64,000 nucleotides of DNA from Mucilaginibacter sp. SMC90. GTDB lineage: Bacteria > Bacteroidota > Bacteroidia > Sphingobacteriales > Sphingobacteriaceae. Both the position numbers and the translations under genes were made by a program. The stretch spans positions 6,882,001 to 6,946,000 of the forward strand of contig NZ_CP094527.1 of NCBI RefSeq assembly GCF_022811725.1. The letters run 5' to 3'. A model generated the notes under the pieces. The model did no database searches, was not told the origin of the DNA, and saw only the letters and a program-made list of their open reading frames with translations. Shown one piece after another: positions 16,429 to 24,773 of this stretch; the first letter of the stretch is position 1, and the number at the start of each line of letters is the position of its first letter.

Positions 16429-18371
16429 TATTTAATAATTACAGAGCCTAAAAAGTCGGATATAGATTTTTCGACTTTTTTCATGCGCATATACTGGTTA
16501 AGCAGTATTTCCTGATCGGCTTCGGTATCAGCTTTTTGAAGTTGTGTACGCAGGTCTTCCAGCATCTTGCCTACCTTATGTTTTTTTAGATGGAATATTG
16601 CGCCGAGGATGGTAGCCTTCATATTTACCTGCTCGTCGTTCACCGTGATCTTATGCATTTCATACCAGTTTTCGCTAAGCGAGTACTTGCTGGCCAGCAT
16701 ATTGATAGTTAAATCAACTATGCCTTTATCTTTATGGTGGATAAAATAAGCATCATCGGGTAATACACCATTCTCTACTTCACGGCGATAAATTTCTGTA
16801 ATCTGTTTACAAACCGGATGATCAAAGGTAACATCACTTAACTCGGCTATAATAAACGGGCCTATATAGGTATTGGCAATGCCGTCCCAGTCAATCATCC
16901 TGCTACCGTAATGCAGCAATAAACGTACTATTTCCTTTTCCTGAAAAGCATCATCCTTGGCTATTTGCGGCTCCAACTCAACCGGCTCATCAAAAAAATG
17001 AGGCTCATCCGGTATTTCGGCATACCTGTTGTTTTGCTGCTGGCGTTGCTGTTCTTCCTTTTTTGCTTTAGCCGTGCGCATTTTATTAAGTTCGGATAAA
17101 AGGGCGCGCTCATCTATCTGTAATAAACCGCTGCACTCTTTTATAAATACCGATGCTTTAATGCTATCAGGAATTTTGGCGATACTTTCAACCACCTCGC
17201 GAATCACGTCGGCTTTCTTTATCGGGTCGTTCCCAACTTCCTTAAGCAGGATTTGGGTTTTATAAAGGATAAAGTCCTTTTTATTTTCCTCGATATGCTT
17301 TTTGAAGGCGCTTGAACCTTTCGACTGCACAAACGAATCCGGGTCATGTCCATCCGGAAACAGCACTACTTTTACGTTAAGCCCTTCCTCCAGGATCATA
17401 TCCAAACCACGCAGCGAGGCTTTGATCCCTGCCGCATCGCCATCATATAATATGGTGATGTTTTTAGTAAAACGGGATATGAGTTTAATTTGCTCGGTAG
17501 TGAGCGAGGTGCCTGATGAAGCCACTACGTTTTCAACCCCTGCCTGGTGCACCGAAAGCACATCCGCGTAACCTTCTACCAGGTAACAGTTGTCCTGCTC
17601 ACGAATGGCCTTTTTGGCAAAATACAGCCCGTAAAGTACGTTTGATTTATGGTAGATCTCCGACTCGGGCGAGTTAACGTATTTAGCTACGTTTTTATCT
17701 TTTTTTAGCGTACGACCGCCAAAACCGATTACCCTGCCGGTAAAACTGTGGATCGGGAACATCACCCGCCCACGGTACCTGTCAAACAAAGCACCGTTAT
17801 CCCGCTTTACAGATAAACCGCTTTCAACCAAAAACGGTTCTTTATAGCCGTTCCTGATGGCGGCACCGGTAAAAGCTTCCCATTGATCGGGCGAATAACC
17901 CAATTCAAACTTCTTGATGGTTTCGGCAGTAAAGCCGCGTTCTTTAAAATAACTTAAGCCAATACTTTGCCCCTCTTCGGTTTCGAGCATTGTTTCATGA
18001 AAAAACTTAGCTGCAAAGGCCGATACGATCATGAGACTTTCCCGACGGAGCTCTTCCTCCCGGTTTTCAGGTGCCTCAACGGTCTCCTCTACCTCAATAC
18101 CATATTTTTTGGCCAGCCACTTTAACGCTTCGGGATAGCTGAATTTCTCCAGCTCCATCAAAAACGTAACAGCCGAACCACCTTTGCCTGTAGAGAAATC
18201 CTTAAAGATCCCTTTTGCTGGCGATACCGTGAACGATGGGGTACGCTCATTAGCAAACGGCGAAAGGCCTACATAATTGGCCCCGCGTTTTTTTAACTGC
18301 ACAAATTCCCCTATCACCTCCACAATGTCGGTGGCTTCCATAATACGGTCGATAGTGGATTTCTGGATCAT
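16428..18371 (-). CDS. dnaG: DNA primase, zinc ligands missing
   Basis: 647 residues. DnaG synthesises RNA primers for the replication fork. The N-terminal CHC2-type domain (about 1-95) is present, but all four zinc ligands are replaced: the usual CPFHNE is SPFANE (S37, A40), and the FxCFGCGKGG segment is FKDFSTGKGG (D58, T61). The TOPRIM core is intact, with YLVEGYADVLS and LYDGDAAGI. The C-terminal region (about 430-647) is the helicase-interacting part. This loss seems to be shared by related Bacteroidota primases. It is the first gene of a dnaG-yraN-glutaminyl cyclase run. Confidence 0.96.
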   Translation of the reverse strand: MIQKSTIDRIMEATDIVEVIGEFVQLKKRGANYVGLSPFANERTPSFTVSPAKGIFKDFSTGKGGSAVTFLMELEKFSYPEALKWLAKKYGIEVEETVEAPENREEELRRESLMIVSAFAAKFFHETMLETEEGQSIGLSYFKERGFTAETIKKFELGYSPDQWEAFTGAAIRNGYKEPFLVESGLSVKRDNGALFDRYRGRVMFPIHSFTGRVIGFGGRTLKKDKNVAKYVNSPESEIYHKSNVLYGLYFAKKAIREQDNCYLVEGYADVLSVHQAGVENVVASSGTSLTTEQIKLISRFTKNITILYDGDAAGIKASLRGLDMILEEGLNVKVVLFPDGHDPDSFVQSKGSSAFKKHIEENKKDFILYKTQILLKEVGNDPIKKADVIREVVESIAKIPDSIKASVFIKECSGLLQIDERALLSELNKMRTAKAKKEEQQRQQQNNRYAEIPDEPHFFDEPVELEPQIAKDDAFQEKEIVRLLLHYGSRMIDWDGIANTYIGPFIIAELSDVTFDHPVCKQITEIYRREVENGVLPDDAYFIHHKDKGIVDLTINMLASKYSLSENWYEMHKITVNDEQVNMKATILGAIFHLKKHKVGKMLEDLRTQLQKADTEADQEILLNQYMRMKKVEKSISDFLGSVIIK

Positions 18372-18463
18372 GAGTTAATTGCAAAGGTAGACAAAGATCG
18401 CTCGTCACTCTTAATTCGAAAACGTAAAATACGGTTTTATTTGATAACGAGGAGTTTAAAAAT

Positions 18464-18949
18464 TCAACCACCTTTTGAAGCAAGTGTGCCATTCAAAACT
18501 TTCAGCAATACCCGGCGGTACTTCCCCGTTTCATATTTTATACTCACTACAAGCAAAAAACAGGAAAACAATCCAAAAATCAGGGGCACCCAATAAAAAG
18601 AGCTGTTCAGGCCTTCATTAAAATAGGTATAAATAAGCATAAACTCAACAACAAGAAAAAGCAAAACTACTATCGCGCCAGATATTGACGGATTTACCTT
18701 CACCGTTATCCGGCTACCTTTTTCATGTGTTAAAACATAGCCTTTTAAGTACAGCAAAGAGCTTCGCCTGCCAACGGTTCTTGTTTTCAAACTAAATTCC
18801 CCATCTGTAACTATGCCCTCATAGTTGGGATATTCCATCTTTTGAGGGTTAACATAATGAGCAGCTACAAGATCATTCATCCGGCCTTCAATTTCTTTGG
18901 GCGTAAGCGGACTGATCATGCTAAAATCCTGATAAGGGTAAATGTTCAT
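18464..18949 (-). CDS. Membrane hypothetical protein
   Basis: 161 residues, no signal peptide. Two adjacent membrane helices (about 90-108 and 117-136) follow a soluble N-terminal domain of about 80 residues. The C-terminus is short and basic (YRRVLLKVLNG). I do not recognise a family. It is 10 bases downstream of the EamA transporter gene on the same strand, and may be co-transcribed. Confidence 0.65.
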   Translation of the reverse strand: MNIYPYQDFSMISPLTPKEIEGRMNDLVAAHYVNPQKMEYPNYEGIVTDGEFSLKTRTVGRRSSLLYLKGYVLTHEKGSRITVKVNPSISGAIVVLLFLVVEFMLIYTYFNEGLNSSFYWVPLIFGLFSCFLLVVSIKYETGKYRRVLLKVLNGTLASKGG

Positions 18950-18959
18950 TGCTTAGCGA

Positions 18960-19829
18960 TTAAACCGAAACATCTGCTTTTCGATTCCCGGGCTTTAAAA
19001 ATGTTACAGCTATTCCTGCCAAAACAATGGCGCTGCCCATTATCTCGTTAAAACCCAAACGCTCGTGAAGCAAAAAAGCAGCAAGCAGCCCGGCAAAAAC
19101 TGTTTGACTTAGTAAGGCGATGGATACTTTGGTAGATTCAAGGTACCGTAATGAGTAATTGATAGTAAGCCAGCCGGCCAATTGGCAAATAAGCCCCATG
19201 CCAATAAAACAAAGCCATACTTTTAATGAAAGATGAATAATATCATTATGCATATATCCATTTATCATTAATAAAAAAATACTGGCGCTAAGCATACTGT
19301 AAAACATAAAACTAAACACATCAATACCTGCCATAATATTTTTGGTGATCATGATATAGGTAGCATAAAAAAAGCTGGCCAGTACAGCCAATAATATTCC
19401 TGTGTTTAACTCCATATGCAGGATATGTTCATACCCTACCAGTATCACCATACCCGCAATGGCAATGAGTGTACCTATCCAGAATAGCAGCCCCGACCGT
19501 TTTCTTAAAAAAAGGAAACTCATCAGGCCAACCCAAACCGGCGCAAGGTTAGCTATCAGCGTTGAAACAGTGGCACTGATTTTCAATAAGGAGATATTCC
19601 AAACGGCAATATCAAGTGCAAACACCATACCGGCAGCTATAGAAATGAGCAGCTGCCTTTTATCTACCTTAAGTTTTTGTTTAAATATACAAAATGGTGC
19701 TAGGCATACCCAGGCTACAAACACCCTGTAAAATGCTGAGCCAATTGGCGATACCCCGGCAAGCTTTACAAAGATGGGCGAAAAGGAAATGCACAAAATG
19801 CCAATAATAAGGCTCACTTTGGGGTTCAT
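18960..19829 (-). CDS. EamA/DMT-superfamily transporter
   Basis: 289 residues from the ATG at 19829 (MNPKVSLIIGILCISFSPIF). Ten membrane helices are arranged as two EamA repeats (about 5-135 and 145-280). The first has the family-typical FYRVFVAWVCLAP and LIANLAPVWVGLMSFLFLRKR, and the second LSQTVFAGLLAAFLLHERL. It is probably an exporter of small metabolites or amino acids; the substrate cannot be read from the sequence. Confidence 0.88.
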   Translation of the reverse strand: MNPKVSLIIGILCISFSPIFVKLAGVSPIGSAFYRVFVAWVCLAPFCIFKQKLKVDKRQLLISIAAGMVFALDIAVWNISLLKISATVSTLIANLAPVWVGLMSFLFLRKRSGLLFWIGTLIAIAGMVILVGYEHILHMELNTGILLAVLASFFYATYIMITKNIMAGIDVFSFMFYSMLSASIFLLMINGYMHNDIIHLSLKVWLCFIGMGLICQLAGWLTINYSLRYLESTKVSIALLSQTVFAGLLAAFLLHERLGFNEIMGSAIVLAGIAVTFLKPGNRKADVSV

Positions 19830-19939
19830 GGGCAAAAATTAAATGAGCGGCAAACTTACTGAAAGCCTGTATAATATGCCTTACTTTTAAATACCTTTAT
19901 ATTTCCTGAATAAGTAGTTAACCTGTCATCAACAAAGCA

Positions 19940-20431
19940 ATGAAATATCCCCGGTTTATGTTAGCCATAGCCGTGGTCCTGCTTTTTTCGGCCTGTAAAA
20001 AAAAGGACTGCTGCAATTTTCCTGTTACGCCTGATTTTATGCTTGCGCAAAAAAACAATACGCAGTGGGAAGCCGATCCGTCGGCCTCTAATATTAAAGG
20101 CGATACCATTTTTGTATCAGGCAAAAGCAATATCGGGGCCGAGGAAGAGCAGGTGGGTTTCAAAATTGTATTTAACGATGTTGGGTATTATACCCTCAAA
20201 GCAAACGAAATTTATTACCGTATTACAAAAAATAATACACCGGCCAGCCAATACTCACCCGACCCAACCCACCTTAGTTCGGTAACTATTATTTCATATA
20301 ACCAGGCCGATAAAATATTGCAGGGATTTTTTGAACTCAGGTTCCTGAAAGTGGGCAACAGCCCTGCAGACAGCCATCCGGATAAGGTTTTATTTAGCGA
20401 AGGAAAGTTTAAAGTCAAATTAAAATATTAA
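19940..20431 (+). CDS. Lipoprotein, unknown function
   Basis: 163 residues. A lipoprotein signal (MKYPRFMLAIAVVLLFSACK, cysteine near residue 19) is followed by KKKDCCNF. The body contains NNTQWEADPSASNIKGDTIF and ends FSEGKFKVKLKY. The pattern resembles Bacteroidota lipoproteins of the DUF6252 type (a small beta-sandwich with W and F at strand starts), but I cannot confirm it. It is divergent from the transporter gene and about 50 bases before the small lipoprotein. Confidence 0.7.
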   Translation: MKYPRFMLAIAVVLLFSACKKKDCCNFPVTPDFMLAQKNNTQWEADPSASNIKGDTIFVSGKSNIGAEEEQVGFKIVFNDVGYYTLKANEIYYRITKNNTPASQYSPDPTHLSSVTIISYNQADKILQGFFELRFLKVGNSPADSHPDKVLFSEGKFKVKLKY

Positions 20432-20478
20432 TTGTAACAACTTTATATATTATTCGTATTAGTTGTAAATTTAGCATT

Positions 20479-20679
20479 ATGAAAAAAACTTTATTTGCAA
20501 TTGCCGCAGTATCATTTTTGTTATTTGCGGGCTGCCAGAAAAACGGCGTAGCACCTACTCAGGACAACGCTAAAAAAAGCCTTAATCAGTCATTGAACAA
20601 AACTAAAGACACCATTATGGTTGGCGGCCCTACCACAAACAAAATCATCCGCGATACCATTATGGTTTCGGGTAAGTAA
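20479..20679 (+). CDS. Small lipoprotein with internal DTIMV repeat
   Basis: 66 residues. A lipobox (LLFAGC, cysteine at about 19) follows a typical signal sequence. The mature part contains two near-copies, KDTIMVGGP and RDTIMVSGK, separated by 14 residues. It is probably anchored in a membrane; function unknown. It follows the 163-residue lipoprotein and is followed by a terminator, so the two may form a short operon. Confidence 0.7.
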   Translation: MKKTLFAIAAVSFLLFAGCQKNGVAPTQDNAKKSLNQSLNKTKDTIMVGGPTTNKIIRDTIMVSGK

Positions 20680-20695
20680 GCGTCAAAAAGACAGT

Positions 20696-20722
20696 AGCCG
20701 GGAGCACTTTACACTCCCGGCT
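20696..20722 (+). terminator. Rho-independent-type terminator after the small lipoprotein
   Basis: AGCCGGGAG and CTCCCGGCT pair over a 9-base loop, followed by GTATTTTAATTT. Confidence 0.75.
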
Positions 20723-20861
20723 GTATTTTAATTTAAGGGCATTTTTCCTCTCCCCTGCCAACATATCCCTCCTGCTCTCCGGCTAATGTTTTTTAGCTAA
20801 TGTTTCAAAGTATGCTTTGATAATTAATTGTATTTTTGCGACTCTAAAAATTATACATGAT

Positions 20862-22298
20862 ATGAGTCAGCGAACTAAGATCAAAGCATTGCTGCAAAGC
20901 CAGCAAACCGAAATTGATGTAACAGTTAAAGGATGGGTGCGTGCATTCCGTTCAAATCGTTTTATTGCTTTGAATGATGGCTCTACTAATAATAACATCC
21001 AGATTGTTGTCGATTTTGAAAACACCGACCCTGCTTTGCTTAAACGCATCACCGTTGGTGCAGCATTAAGTGTTGAAGGTAAGCTCATCGCATCTTTGGG
21101 TAAAGGCCAAACTGTTGAAGTGGTGGCTACTGAAATTGAAATTTTAGGCGACAGTGATCCTGAAAAATATCCTATCCAGCCTAAAAAACACAGCCTGGAG
21201 TTTTTGCGCGAGCATGCCCACCTGCGTTTCCGCACCAGTACTTTCGGTGCTATTTTCAGGGTACGTAACAGCCTGGCATTCGCGGTGCACCAGTTTTTCC
21301 AGGAGCGTGGGTTCGTTTACCTGCACACCCCAATAATCACTGCTTCAGATGCTGAGGGTGCGGGCGAAACATTTCACGTCACCAACTTTGATTTGGATAA
21401 TATCCCAAAAACCGATACAGGCGAGATAGATTTCAAAGAGGACTTTTTTGGTCGCCCAACCAACTTAACCGTATCCGGACAGCTGGAAGGCGAGCTTGGT
21501 GCTATGGCCCTGAGCGATATTTATACCTTCGGGCCAACTTTCCGTGCCGAAAATTCAAACACTACCCGCCACCTGGCCGAGTTTTGGATGATCGAACCCG
21601 AAGTTGCCTTTAACGACCTGGTTGACAACATGGACCTTGCCGAGGACATGCTGAAATATGTGATCAAATACGCATTGGATAAAAATGCCGATGATATTGA
21701 GTTTTTAACACAGCGCTTAACCGAGGAAGAAAAAACCAAACCGCAAAACGAGCGCTCAGAAATGACGCTGCTTGAAAAACTGCAGTTTTGTTTAAATAAC
21801 GACTTTGAGCGTCTTACTTATACCGAGGCTATCGACATTCTGAAAGAATCGACCCCAAACAAAAAGAAGAAGTTTGTTTACCCTATTGAAGGTTGGGGAA
21901 CCGATTTGCAAAGCGAGCATGAGCGTTACCTGGTTGAAAAACACTTTAAAAAACCGGTGATCCTGACCGATTACCCTAAGGAGATCAAAGCATTTTATAT
22001 GCGCCAGAACGACGACGGCACAACCGTACGTGCTATGGATATCCTGTTCCCGGGCATTGGCGAAATTGTGGGTGGTTCACAACGTGAAGAGCGTTTGGAT
22101 AAGCTTGAGCAGCGCATGAACGAAATGGGCATCCCTACCGAAGAGCTTTGGTGGTACCTGGATACCCGCAGGTTCGGCTCTTGTCCGCATGCCGGCTTTG
22201 GTTTAGGGTTTGAGCGTTTGGTACTGTTTGTTACCGGCATGGGCAACATCCGCGATGTGATCCCTTTCCCAAGGTTCCCTAAGAACGCGGAATTTTAA
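20862..22298 (+). CDS. asnS: Asparaginyl-tRNA synthetase
   Basis: 478 residues from the ATG at 20862 (MSQRTKIKALLQSQ); an upstream ATG at 20817 would add an unsupported 15 residues. A class II synthetase: OB-fold anticodon-binding domain (about 1-115), then the catalytic domain with motif 1 near FFQERGFVYLHTPIITASDAEGA, motif 2 FGPTFRAENSNTTRHLAEFWMIEPE and motif 3 FGLGFERLVLFVTG. It charges tRNA-Asn with asparagine. A -7 element TATTTTTG lies at 20831-20838. It is monocistronic, preceded by a terminator and followed by a long repeat. Confidence 0.97.
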   Translation: MSQRTKIKALLQSQQTEIDVTVKGWVRAFRSNRFIALNDGSTNNNIQIVVDFENTDPALLKRITVGAALSVEGKLIASLGKGQTVEVVATEIEILGDSDPEKYPIQPKKHSLEFLREHAHLRFRTSTFGAIFRVRNSLAFAVHQFFQERGFVYLHTPIITASDAEGAGETFHVTNFDLDNIPKTDTGEIDFKEDFFGRPTNLTVSGQLEGELGAMALSDIYTFGPTFRAENSNTTRHLAEFWMIEPEVAFNDLVDNMDLAEDMLKYVIKYALDKNADDIEFLTQRLTEEEKTKPQNERSEMTLLEKLQFCLNNDFERLTYTEAIDILKESTPNKKKKFVYPIEGWGTDLQSEHERYLVEKHFKKPVILTDYPKEIKAFYMRQNDDGTTVRAMDILFPGIGEIVGGSQREERLDKLEQRMNEMGIPTEELWWYLDTRRFGSCPHAGFGLGFERLVLFVTGMGNIRDVIPFPRFPKNAEF

Positions 22299-22640
22299 TT
22301 TTTTGGGATTTCACCGATTAAAGGTTGATTTCACCGATTTTTTGTTTTTTTGAATTTCACCGATTGAGGGTTGATTCAACGGATTTTTTAGGTTGAGTTG
22401 TGATGATTATTGTTAAGGACTGATTATCTTAACCGGCACCTAAAAGAATGGTATCGACTTTTGATCGGTGAAATTATTTTAAGAGGTAGCGGAATCCTAA
22501 AATAAAGCAGTCACAAATCGGTGTAATCATTCTAAAAAATCGGTGCAATCCCAATTTTAAGAGGTAGCAGAATCCTAAAATGAAGTAGTCACAAATCGGT
22601 GTAATCATTCTAAAAAATCGGTGCAATCCCAATAAAAAAA
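22299..22640. repeat. Long imperfect inverted repeat, TTTCACCGATT family, with a 78-base tandem duplication
   Basis: The left part has GATTTCACCGATT several times (22306, 22329, 22356 and nearby). The right part has the complementary AATCGGTGTAATC and AATCGGTGCAATC. Within it a 78-base unit is duplicated in tandem (22476-22553 and 22554-22631) with a few differences. It could fold into a long hairpin and fills the whole gap between asnS and the SRPBCC gene. Confidence 0.8.
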
Positions 22641-23099
22641 ATGCCGTCACAAATCCTGCTTGCTACCCATATTAATGCCCCGGTTGAAAAAGTTTTTGAT
22701 ATTGCACGTAATATCGACGTGCATGTAGAATCTACCAAACACACCGGTGAGCGGGCCATAGCCGGGCGAACAAGCGGCCTGATCGAGCTTGGTGAAACTG
22801 TTACCTGGCGGGCCAAACATTTCGGCATCTGGCAAAATCTTACCTCAAAAATCACCGAAATGGAATATCCAAATTACTTTACCGATATCCAGCTTGAGGG
22901 CGCATTCAAAAACTTTACCCATGAGCATTATTTTTATCCCATCCTTAACCAGACCATGATGCGGGATATTTTTTCGTTTAAATCTCCATGCGGGATATTT
23001 GGAGATGCGGTGAACTACCTGTTTTTATCAAATTATATGACGAGGCTGTTGTTGAAGCGGAATGAGGTGATCAAGCAAATAGCTGAAGCTACTCAATAA
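22641..23099 (+). CDS. SRPBCC/START-like ligand-binding protein
   Basis: 152 residues. The start LLATHINAPVEKVFDIARNID is typical of the SRPBCC (polyketide cyclase/START) helix-grip fold. Conserved features are GRTSGLIELGETVTWRAKHFG and the C-terminal FLSNYMTRLLLKRNEVIKQIAE helix. A soluble small-molecule-binding protein is likely; the ligand is unknown. Its start abuts the long inverted repeat. Confidence 0.85.
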   Translation: MPSQILLATHINAPVEKVFDIARNIDVHVESTKHTGERAIAGRTSGLIELGETVTWRAKHFGIWQNLTSKITEMEYPNYFTDIQLEGAFKNFTHEHYFYPILNQTMMRDIFSFKSPCGIFGDAVNYLFLSNYMTRLLLKRNEVIKQIAEATQ

Positions 23100-23126
23100 T
23101 CTATAGCGGCTTTCAGCCGGTGGCAA

Positions 23127-23609
23127 TCATCCAGGGTCGTTTACCAAAAAACTTATTACCTTCTTAGTTTGCAGATTCATTTTCACCCGAAAGTAACAAC
23201 TACCCCCATCTATCATCGCGATAATGTGCTGCCTCCAATCTTTATTGTTTGTCAAACTACATAAACAGTTTAAATATACCTCCTGCTCTCCTGCCTCATT
23301 CTTAGCTGCTAATACCTGTTTATAGTATTTGTCTGGGTCGTTCACTAAAACATAGCTTCCCTCCTTTTTATGATCTTCAACCGCCTTAGTCAAAATGCTG
23401 TCGATCTCAACAACATCGGCATTGCTTAATTGTGTAAAGCGATAACTTTTTCCAAAGAACATGTTTATTACCTGTTGATCTTCCGGCAACATCGCATATT
23501 TAGACATATCAATCGCATGAAGTTTTTGATATTTAAATGGCGGTTTGGGCTTGCTGATTGAATTTATAGATTGTAGCAAAAGGAATATGAATAAGACAGC
23601 TACGCGCAT
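23127..23609 (-). CDS. Secreted hypothetical protein
   Basis: 160 residues from the ATG at 23609 (MRVAVLFIFLLLQSINSIS), which gives a signal peptide; a longer reading adds 54 residues without one and is rejected. The body has three cysteines (NCLCSL, GSCYF) and the C-terminus CYFRVKMNLQTKKVISFLVN. I do not recognise a family. It stands alone, convergent with the SRPBCC gene. Confidence 0.65.
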   Translation of the reverse strand: MRVAVLFIFLLLQSINSISKPKPPFKYQKLHAIDMSKYAMLPEDQQVINMFFGKSYRFTQLSNADVVEIDSILTKAVEDHKKEGSYVLVNDPDKYYKQVLAAKNEAGEQEVYLNCLCSLTNNKDWRQHIIAMIDGGSCYFRVKMNLQTKKVISFLVNDPG

Positions 23610-23841
23610 GATAAAAATATTATAGGTTTTATTTAGTGTTAAACGCAAATTGCGCGCTTTTATTTGAACAATTAAAGCCATACTTATAGGGGATTGAGAC
23701 CGGTGGCAGAGGCCTGTCTCTCCCGTCAAACCAGTGTAAACATCAAGCGGCAAAACATTATATCGCCTCAATTTGTCGTATCTTTATATAGTGAGGTAAC
23801 CAAAATTCAAAACTCACTAATTCAATAAATCATTAATTAGT

Positions 23842-24213
23842 ATGCAATACAATCAATTAACGCCCGATGAAGAAAGGGTAATATTATACAAAGGCACCGA
23901 AAGGCCGTTCACTGGTTCTTTACTGAACAACAAGGCACAGGGCTTATACGTTTGTAAACGCTGCGATGCACCACTGTACCGGTCGGAAGATAAATTTGAG
24001 TCGTTTTGCGGCTGGCCAAGTTTCGACGATGAAATTGAAGGTGCAGTACGCCGGGAGGTTGATGCCGACGGCCGCAGGGTGGAGATTCTTTGCGCCAACT
24101 GCGGTGCTCACCTGGGCCACGTGTTTGAAGGCGAGTACATGACACCGAAAAATACCCGCCATTGTGTAAATTCAGTATCGATGAAATTTGTTCCGCTTGA
24201 GGAAGCAAAATAA
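23842..24213 (+). CDS. msrB: Peptide methionine-(R)-sulfoxide reductase
   Basis: 123 residues, cytoplasmic. Reduces methionine R-sulfoxide in proteins. The zinc-binding pairs CKRC (38, 41) and CANC (84, 87) are intact, as are the GWPSF loop and the catalytic cysteine in RHCVNS (C108). C56 (SFCGWPSF) is a possible resolving cysteine. A strong terminator follows. Confidence 0.95.
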   Translation: MQYNQLTPDEERVILYKGTERPFTGSLLNNKAQGLYVCKRCDAPLYRSEDKFESFCGWPSFDDEIEGAVRREVDADGRRVEILCANCGAHLGHVFEGEYMTPKNTRHCVNSVSMKFVPLEEAK

Positions 24214-24230
24214 ATCGTAAAACTTTGAGG

Positions 24231-24265
24231 AATACGCCCATAGGTTGATGACTTATGGGCGTATT
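24231..24265 (+). terminator. Terminator after msrB
   Basis: AATACGCCCATA and TATGGGCGTATT form a 12-base stem over an 11-base loop, followed by TTTGTTTT. Confidence 0.85.
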
Positions 24266-24773
24266 TTGTTTTCCACATTTTCACAGGTTGTGCAATTAGT
24301 TGCGCAATTTAGATTTTGATACCGGGTTAAAGCAAAAGCATTTCGTTATTGGCAATAATTGTCGGTGTTAAGTCAAGTAATTTATAATGTTAAATTATCG
24401 TAATCCGCAAGTATAACGGCCACCAAATTTCAATCAAATTTTTAATCGGCTGTTTTCAAGTCCATTAATTTTTCATCATTATAACAAGCGCCGCTAAAGT
24501 GTGGATAACTCGGGTGTTTGTGAAAAACTATCATTCACAACTACACAACTCAAACATTAACTTTGCTCAACAAGTAATAAAAATGGCATTCAGCCGGCAG
24601 CCCGACGCACTCGTCACACCCTAATTAAACTACTGGCTGTCAGAAAGTTACACAATATAGTTGCTAAGGAGCAAATCCGAAGGCATCAAAATTTAAAGCT
24701 TTATTAAAAAGTAGGGCTTGCTTTCGTGTCTGAATACCTCATTGAAGGAAAAATATAAAAAAGGTAAACGTCT
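24266..24773. promoter_or_regulatory. Long upstream region of nrdBA with DnaA-box-like sites
   Basis: 508 bases without a gene, A+T-rich by eye. Three exact matches to the E. coli DnaA box consensus TTWTNCACA occur: TTTTCCACA (24269-24277, plus), TGTGGATAA (24500-24508, the complement of TTATCCACA) and TGTGAAAAA (24519-24527, complement of TTTTTCACA). Several one-mismatch sites sit between (for example near 24279 and 24530). A half-site like the NrdR box, ACACAATATAG, is at 24650-24660. In E. coli DnaA binds upstream of nrdAB, so regulation by DnaA and NrdR is plausible. A replication origin is a second possibility. No promoter can be assigned firmly. Confidence 0.4.

Noticed and set aside
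23610..23771. Extension of the secreted hypothetical by 54 residues
   Set aside because: The added part has no signal-like or conserved character; the ATG at 23609 gives a signal peptide.
24266..24773. tRNA or riboswitch before nrdB
   Set aside because: No cloverleaf, no GGTTCGAATCC-type T arm and no cobalamin riboswitch core seen.
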